Assembly: GCF_016801865.2 (NCBI RefSeq)
Contig: NC_068939.1
Coordinates: 129,229,917-129,293,916 of the forward strand
Direction of reading: 5' to 3'
DNA from: Culex pipiens pallens
Taxonomy: Eukaryota > Arthropoda > Insecta > Diptera > Culicidae
DNA length: 64,000 nucleotides
Shown here: piece after piece, positions 58,506-64,000 of the stretch
Layout of the letters: every line of letters starts with the position of its first letter
How positions within the stretch are numbered: the first letter of the stretch is position 1
Made by a program: the position numbers and the translations under genes
Notes under the pieces: generated by a model
The model's database searches: none
Told to the model about the DNA's origin: nothing
Seen by the model: only the letters and a program-made list of their open reading frames with translations

Positions 58506-60280
58506 TAGTCCTGACTCCCCGGGCAGAAAGTTGCATCTTGGAAAAATCTACCCATGTTCGTAAAAACACGAACAAGTCAAGTTCACCCCAGGGTATGGTT
58601 AAGAGATAACCGAACATGGCCACGAACATAAATTGTTCGAGGCGTATCTGCGAAAAATCTTGTTGAGTTTATTTGACCAACAATGCCACATCAAGTTGAG
58701 TTTATAGTAGCAAACAACTGAAATCTTCCAAAAATCATATCAAGTTCATAAAGTAGATTTTGATCCCAAAAATAATTTTATTGGTTTTTAATGCATCCCG
58801 CCACAATTCAGACCCCCCCCCCCCTCCCCCCTTCTTCCTCTTCACAAATATGAGTAATATTGCAGGAATATACGCACTTACATCAAAACAAGATTTTTCA
58901 AAGTTGAAAAATTATTTTACTTTAAAAACTCATTAAAAAATTGTGGAGAAAGCGTTGAATTGCCAAAATGTCATAATAATTTTCCAAATCACGAAAAATC
59001 CAAAGTCTCTATATTCCATTTTTTTAAATTAAAAATAACAGTTTATGAAAATATTCCTAAAATTGCATAAGTCCAAAAATCCACAGTAAAATTCCAAAAA
59101 GCCTGGTAATGTTTCTTATCAAAATAATTTTTCAAAATGTTGAAAAATATTCAACTGGCTGAGAGCAAAAATTTCGCAAAGTCCTTAAATTCTAAAAAAT
59201 TCTACCAAAAATCTTATCGTGATACTGATCCCGTAAATTTTCTAAGTGCCGGAACGATTTTTGTAGGGGGTATATCAATAATTATTAAAAACCAACTTTC
59301 GAATTTCAAAATGTCAATGAAGACGTTTTGTTAGGGACATTATTTTAGGAACAAACTGATGTTTTTGTAAAAATCAGACGAAAATTTCCTGTAATTTCGT
59401 TGATTTTTCCGAAATTTTGGTTCAAAGCAAAAATAAACATCAAAATAATTTATCATGTTTCCAAACTCCCGAAAATTTTCTAAGTCCCAAAAAAATGCTT
59501 TTTCTGTAAAAAGTAAAGAATTAAAAAATATACGCAAAAATTTCAAAGTCCAGCATAAATAAAATCAAGCTTTAAAATATCAGCTCATGAAAATTATTCT
59601 AAGTATCGGAAATTGAAAATTCGGTCAGTGACTGCAAATTTTGCTAAGTCCAGCATAAATTTGAAACAAAGTCAAAATAATCATTTCATGATGTTCGGGT
59701 AAAATTTTTGAAAAAAAATTAATTTTCGAAATTTTTGCTAAGTCTAAAAAAACTACCACTAACAGCTCAATATCAACTGTAGATAATGCAGTATGATCAT
59801 GGAATATACTTTCCATGATACGCAGTCGGTTTCAAAAGTCGTCATAACTCGAGGAGTTTACAACAAGATGCAAATAAACAAGCCAAGATAGTTCGAAGTT
59901 ATCGCAACCAACTCACTTTCCGCCCGGGTCAATTATTCGAAGGCCTTGGCAAAATTTCACTTCAGTTAATCGAATCAGGAAAAAAATCGTTGTCTTTAAA
60001 ATTTTTGAGCTTAATAATGACCCTTAACTACTTTAAAGCGATAAAGAATTTTAAAAACCAAGATGGTGGCCAAAATGGCAGTGATGAAGTAATGAAAAAA
60101 AGTATTTTTGAATTTATTAGCCAATCAAAAATTCAAACTAGACTAAGATTAAGTCGTAGAATTCAAATTTGATGTAACAAAAAAAAACATGCGAAAAAAA
60201 ATTGTATTCGTGATTTGATTATCCGAAGTTCCATACAAACCTTTGGATAATCGAGGCTTCGTATAATCGAGTCAGGACTG
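58506..60280. mobile_element. Possible decayed pogo-type element
   Basis: The right end is clear: CTTCGTATAATCGAGTCAGG and ACTG, followed by TA (60281-60282). A candidate left end TAGTCCTGACTC (58506) matches the complement for only about 11 bases. The interior is AT-rich with many stops. The pairing of these two ends is uncertain. Confidence 0.35.
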
Positions 60281-61489
60281 TATGCTAATATGAAGCCAAT
60301 AGCATTAAACATATCTCAAATTTCAACCCATTTTCAATATCTAAATCTGAGACCGTAAACCAGGGTGACTACGTTTGCGCAAATTGACTTTTCATTATAT
60401 GTATATGAATGAAACGTTGCCCATGCAATGCCATTTTGCTTCAATAATTTTGGATGAATTTTATAAAAAGCCTGAAATGTTGTCAAACAAAATTTAAAAA
60501 CCATTTGAGATTTTACACATTTTTTGATAAAGTACAACGATTTCAAGTTATAAGCATTGTAAAATCATCGTTTGTTTTGGTCTTTTGCAGTTAATAAATA
60601 TTTTATGAGCTCATCAAAAATATATATAGGGAAATTCTCGTATGTTTGGCAGGTTAAGCACTCGCTCGCAACTCCATCCAATTTGCTGATTTTCACTATT
60701 TAAACAACTAATTTTGCATAACTTTTAATAGAAACTTGCTTGCTCCCTTCTTATTTAGCTATTTATCACTCGATTTTAACTGAAAAAGCTTTTAATTAGC
60801 TTTAATTGAATGTCAAAGTTCTGACCTGCCAACATCTCAAAACGTATTTATTTATTTTTCCAAAGATGATAGTTGGTGAAAAATGATTATTGTAGAAGTT
60901 TCTGTCAAATCTCCAAAATTGTTGATGACATATTTCAGAAACTATGGTAAAATACATTGAAATTATGGTATTTTTGGAAACAACGGTAGGGTAGAGTAGT
61001 CATCAATGAGACACGGGGAACAATGTTAAAATGGCTCTCACAAGTCGTAATTTCAACCAATCAGGCTCAAATTTGGAAGAAAGGTGTATCTACTGGATAC
61101 ACGTCTGCTATAATAGTGGCTTTGGTTATGGACGCTCCCTTGAAAAGTTGTTCATAAATGTTTGATTTTGGGGTGTAAAAGTAATTTATGGACAAAAATT
61201 ACTTTTTCGCTCTTAGGCTGCCATTTACACCAAAACTAATATTAATATGTTTAATATTTCTTCAAATTTCTTTCGACGTTCCATGAGGATGGTCTGGCAA
61301 CACTAACTTGACGTTGTCTTGCTGGAAATCGCGCTCGATTGTTTTCGGTTTTTTAACAGTTTGGAACCTAGTTTTCGGGTCAAAAAGTGTTCTAATCTAC
61401 GAAATAGTGTTGCGTCCATTCGGGAATTATGGAGTTTTTGAAGAAATCGGTCCATTAAGTGCATTACTGAGTGATTTGCTTTAGCTCTT
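60281..61489. repeat. Gene-free DNA with a dispersed repeat at 60628-60855
   Basis: 60628-60855 is the inverted relative of 23340-23545 (shared TCTCGTATGTTTGGCAGGTT, TTTCACTATTTAAACAA and AGCTATTTATCACTCGATTT here). The remainder is AT-rich to mixed with no supported gene. Confidence 0.55.
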
Positions 61490-62095
61490 GCAATGGCATC
61501 GCTGAGCTCTTAAGTGTTTTCCCTTCCTCACTGAGGTAAGGCTATAATCCTGCTCTAAAAATGAACTTTGTATAAAAACGTCGCAGACCCACCTTCATGT
61601 ATACATATCGACTCGGAATCGAAAACTGAACAAATGTCTGTGTGTATGTGTGTGTGTATGTATGTATGTGACCAACAAACTAGCTCATGTTTCTCGGCAC
61701 TGGCTGAACCGATTTGACCTGAACCTGTTGCATTCGACTTGGTTTAGGGCCCCATATATCGAGTTTTATACAGATTGTAGTTTCGATAAGTAGTTCAAAA
61801 GTCATGTATAAAAATGTGTTTTCACATATATCCGGATCTCACTTAAATGTATGTAAACTATGTCCGGATCCATAATACGACCCATCGTTGATTAGGTTAT
61901 CAAAAGATCTTTTTAACGAGCCTAAAACATTGAAGATCTGACAACCCTGTCTTGAGATATGACCACATAAGTGATATTTATGTACTTTTTTGATGCCGGA
62001 TTCTTAAATGTATGTAAACGATGTCCGGATCCATCATCAGACCCATCATTAGTTAGGTCATTGAAAGAACTTTCCAACCCTGTCAAATAAATTCA
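61490..62095. repeat. Dispersed mosquito-type repeat with a TG-rich microsatellite
   Basis: A TG/TATG microsatellite occupies 61634-61670. The flanking text (CCTCACTGAGGTAAGGCTAT before, TGAACCGATTTGACCTGAAC after) looks like a multicopy mosquito repeat, which is recollection and not proof. Two tandem copies of a block starting TTAAATGTATGTAAAC lie at 61853 and 62007. Confidence 0.5.
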
Positions 62096-62294
62096 AATAA
62101 AAATTGTACAAAAATGAGTGGTTTTCCATCTGCAAATTACTTTCAAAATTAACAATTATTTCGTTTTTTTTTTCAAAAATGATTTTTCAACTATTCATTT
62201 GTTAGCCTCCTTAAAAATCATCAATTTTTGTTGTTGATTGTAAAAGAAGTTTTGAACACAATTAAACAATAAGATCTATACGATAACATCACAG

Positions 62295-62300
62295 TTTATT
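62295..62300 (-). terminator. Poly(A) signal of the minus-strand secreted-protein gene
   Basis: AATAAA on the minus strand, 20 bases past the stop codon at 62321. Confidence 0.85.
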
Positions 62301-62320
62301 TCTTGAACATCAGCAATTCC

Positions 62321-62804
62321 CTATACAACGATCACCTTCTGGTTGACGGCATGTCCGACCAGCGGAGCCACGTGGACCGATCCGGGGTTGGTGGCAACGT
62401 ACTTGGCCGCTCCCAGGTAGTTGTTGTATCCGTAGCCGTATCCGGTGTGGGCCAAAGGAAGTCCCCACGGGTTAACCTTGGCAATGGTGGGCTGGGCAAA
62501 GGGTGTGATCTTTCCGTGACCGTACCATCCGTTGTAGGCTGGCCATGCTGCTGCCGAAGACCCCTGGTTGACTGCGTACGGGTAGGTGGCTTGGTGGTTC
62601 CAGGAGTTCTGACCATTCCAGGAGTTAAGACCATTCCAGGAATCTACGCCGTAGCTGGTCACTGGCCACGAGCTTGGGACATGACCGGCTTGGGCCGCAA
62701 TGGCCAAGCTGGCGACAAACAGAGCGATGAAGGCCTATCCGAAAAGATTCGATTAGCTTTGAGGGGAAATGTACACACATTACTCTTGATCAACTTACGT
62801 TCAT
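62321..62804 (-). CDS. Small secreted Trp/Gly/Tyr-rich protein, probable cuticle-type (paralog A)
   Basis: Exon 1 (62804-62799) encodes only Met-Asn. Exon 2 (62734-62321) encodes the rest, 139 residues in all. The 64-bp intron has GTAAGT and ATAG ends, phase 0. The first 18 residues (MNAFIALFVASLAIAAQA) form a signal peptide. The mature chain has no cysteine and is rich in Trp, Gly, Tyr, Asn and Ala, with WNGLNSWNGQNSWN, GYGYGYNNYLG and a C-terminal HVAPLVGHAVNQKVIVV. This resembles low-complexity insect structural cuticle proteins. It lacks the chitin-binding Rebers-Riddiford motif, so that assignment is tentative. It is head-to-head with paralog B (63163-63589) and retains two segments that B has lost. 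Confidence 0.88.
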
Positions 62805-62893
62805 TGTTTCACGCTTGACTGAACCTTTGACGAACTGAACAATCGATGGAAAAGCTGCTGGTGAACTATGCTTGACAGTGTCCTGAAACGTGA

Positions 62894-62900
62894 TTTTATA
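62894..62900 (-). promoter_or_regulatory. TATA box of paralog A
   Basis: TATAAAA on the minus strand. Thirty bases downstream comes CATAGTTCACC (62870-62860), the likely initiator, with +1 near 62869. The same spacing and initiator occur in paralog B. Confidence 0.85.
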
Positions 62901-63066
62901 CTATTTCGATTGATCGAAATATTGCAAAGTTTCACTTTTGAGTCGATTCCAATCACTTCCGAGTGAAGAACCTTGTCACCAATTGGGTGACTTTTTGTTT
63001 ACGATACGCTTGGATGGTTTTCGCAAACTTAGTTCAAATTGTTTTCAGGATGCGTTGTCCAAATGG

Positions 63067-63073
63067 TATAAAA
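63067..63073 (+). promoter_or_regulatory. TATA box of paralog B
   Basis: TATAAAA, followed after 30 bases by CATAGTTCACCAGC (63097-63110). The predicted start is A63098. The arrangement is identical to paralog A. Confidence 0.85.
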
Positions 63074-63162
63074 CCAGTTGACAATGCTTTTGTTAGCATA
63101 GTTCACCAGCTGCTCTTTCATTGATCGCTAAGTTCGTCTAAGACTCAACCAGCCGTGAAACA

Positions 63163-63589
63163 ATGAACGTAAGCCTTTGCAGTAAAACTTGGACAAACCG
63201 ATGAAACTTCTTTTTTGCAGGCCTTCATCGCTCTGTTTGTCGCCAGTTTGGCCGTTGCCGCCCAGGCTGGACATGTCCCAAGCTCGTGGCCAGTGACCAG
63301 CTACGACGTAGATTCCTGGAATGGTCTGAACTCCTGGAATGGTCTGAACTCCTGGAACGGCCTCAACACCTGGAACCACCAAGCCACCTACCCGTACGGA
63401 GCCAACCAGTGGACCTCGGCAGCAGCGTGGCCAGGAAAGGTCACACCTTTTGCCCAGCCCACCATTGCCAAGGTTAACCCGTGGGGACTTCCTTTTGCCC
63501 ACACTGGATACGGCTACGGATACAACAACTACCTGGGAGTGGCCCCGCTGGTCGGACATGCCGTCAACCAGAAGGTTATCGTTGCTTAG
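63163..63589 (+). CDS. Small secreted Trp/Gly/Tyr-rich protein, probable cuticle-type (paralog B)
   Basis: Exon 1 is 63163-63168 (Met-Asn) and exon 2 is 63221-63589, giving 124 residues. The 52-bp intron runs from GTAAGC to TTTTTTGCAG, phase 0. Using the in-frame TTG in the intron as a start would miss the real ATG, which matches paralog A in position and context (GTGAAACAATGAAC). Residues 1-18 are a signal peptide (MNAFIALFVASLAVAAQA). The mature chain carries three WNGLNS-type repeats, then GYGYGYNNYLG and HAVNQKVIVA. Compared with A it has an extra repeat and two in-frame losses, one after AAAWP and one of about 13 residues before VAPLVGH. Cuticle or extracellular-matrix function is inferred from composition. 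Confidence 0.9.
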
Positions 63590-63609
63590 GTGTTTGTTGA
63601 TGTTCATGA

Positions 63610-63615
63610 AATAAA
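63610..63615 (+). terminator. Poly(A) signal of paralog B
   Basis: AATAAA begins 21 bases after the stop codon. Cleavage is expected near 63630-63645, almost at the 3' end of the convergent gene. Confidence 0.88.
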
Positions 63616-63654
63616 GCTGTAGGACTGTGATTCTACTGACAAACTGCCTTTGTT

Positions 63655-64000
63655 TTAAAACGGAATTTTATTTTTGAACTTCAACTCTTGAATCGATATC
63701 CGTAACTTGTTAACTCTCGTCTCCAATTCATTCAAGCCAGCACTTGTATGACGTATCTCTCCAATCAAAACTTCATTCCTCTCCCCCACATCCTCCAACA
63801 TTGCTGACTTTGCATCCAAGTAATAAACCGCAGCCGTTTCGTTCATGTGGCTCAAGATCCGCTCTGCATGCGTCACGTTGTCCTGCGTCGTAAAAATGAT
63901 GGTTTCCATCAGGTTGAATCTGCAACTCAATTTGCCCGCCTCTTCCTGGTAGTTGATATTGTTCTCCAACAGATAGCTCACCATGGTGTTCAAACGTCCA
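63655..64000 (-). CDS. 3' part of an unrecognised coiled-coil-like gene (partial)
   Basis: The minus-strand frame is open from the right window edge to a TAA at 63657-63655, covering about 115 C-terminal residues. I do not recognise the family. The sequence is polar and helix-prone with heptad-like spacing of Leu/Ile/Val (for example LNELETRVNKLRISIQELK), suggesting a coiled coil. There is no signal peptide or membrane segment in the visible part. It ends with a basic KFKNKIPF. The gene is tail-to-tail with paralog B, 65 bases between stops. A minus-strand AATAAA (63672-63667) lies inside the last codons, so the 3' UTR is probably very short. An upstream start and exons lie outside the window. 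Confidence 0.65.
   Translation of the reverse strand, partial: GRLNTMVSYLLENNINYQEEAGKLSCRFNLMETIIFTTQDNVTHAERILSHMNETAAVYYLDAKSAMLEDVGERNEVLIGEIRHTSAGLNELETRVNKLRISIQELKFKNKIPF
63667..63672 (-). terminator. Poly(A) signal overlapping the end of the coding region
   Basis: AATAAA within the codons for KNKI, 10 bases before the stop. Cleavage would fall around or just after the stop at 63655. Confidence 0.5.

Larger units (their letters stand above)
62805..63162. promoter_or_regulatory. Shared divergent promoter region of the secreted-protein pair
   Basis: The 358 bp between the two ATG codons hold both 5' UTRs and two outward-facing TATA boxes. The central part (62905-63060) can serve both genes. 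CAATTGGGTGAC and TCACTTCCGAGTG near the middle are the only motifs I note. Co-expression is inferred. Confidence 0.75.

Noticed and set aside
62303..62818. A 171-codon plus-strand open frame, and its counterpart at 63128-63607 on the minus strand
   Set aside because: Both are antisense to the spliced secreted-protein genes, which have signal peptides, introns, TATA boxes and poly(A) signals.
1..64000. Bacterial-style operons, ribosome-binding sites, prophage, origins or riboswitches
   Set aside because: Spliced genes, TATA/initiator promoters, AATAAA signals and SINE/MITE content show a eukaryotic nuclear genome.

Overview
The window looks like repeat-dense intergenic DNA of a culicine mosquito, most likely Culex. 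The grounds are 52-64 bp introns, insect TATA/initiator promoters, a two-headed tRNA-derived SINE (the architecture described for the Culex pipiens Twin SINE), a Jockey-type retrotransposon with an AGACGTG downstream promoter element, and many MITE-like elements. Species identity is inferred.

Only four host genes can be supported, all right of 46 kb: a two-exon F-box/leucine-rich-repeat gene (46554-48147, +); two head-to-head paralogous small secreted Trp/Gly/Tyr-rich proteins (62321-62804, - and 63163-63589, +), probably cuticle or extracellular structural proteins; and the 3' end of an unrecognised coiled-coil-like gene (63655-64000, -) running off the right edge. One further intact coding region is retrotransposon ORF1 (1685-2908, -).

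Layout. 1-3000: an isolated palindrome arm, then an ORF1-only non-LTR element with perfect 12-bp target duplications. 4463-10300: giant palindromic elements, one nested inside another and one inside a hAT-like element. 10.3-19.1 kb: mostly unique non-coding DNA with a MITE and a 1.3-kb TTAA palindrome. 19177-19968: two adjoining heptamer satellites. 20187-25012: nested transposons, including a rearranged hAT-like copy. 25.0-28.2 kb: unique DNA. 28364-31000: a three-level nest. 32.2-33.2 kb: a SINE split by a transposon. 33944-36340: an 8-mer satellite split by a giant palindrome. 36914-39332: a complete hAT-like element carrying a TA-type MITE. 40.3 kb: SINE. 41189-43894 and 53020-55624: two TA-flanked elements, each filled with inverted arrays of a 143-144-bp repeat. 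44.1-46.2 kb: a decayed palindrome holding a short relative. 46.5-48.2 kb: the F-box gene. 48.4-62 kb: MITEs, SINE, microsatellites and unique DNA. 62.3-64 kb: the gene cluster.

The main result is a set of non-coding mobile elements that are almost entirely inverted repeat. Four of them share the terminus GAGCAATTCTCTA and make 4-bp target duplications (AGCA, AAAT, TATT, ATAA). A fifth with related termini (ATTT) is confirmed by a paralogous empty site. In two separate elements with different ends the palindrome is built from related minisatellite arrays.
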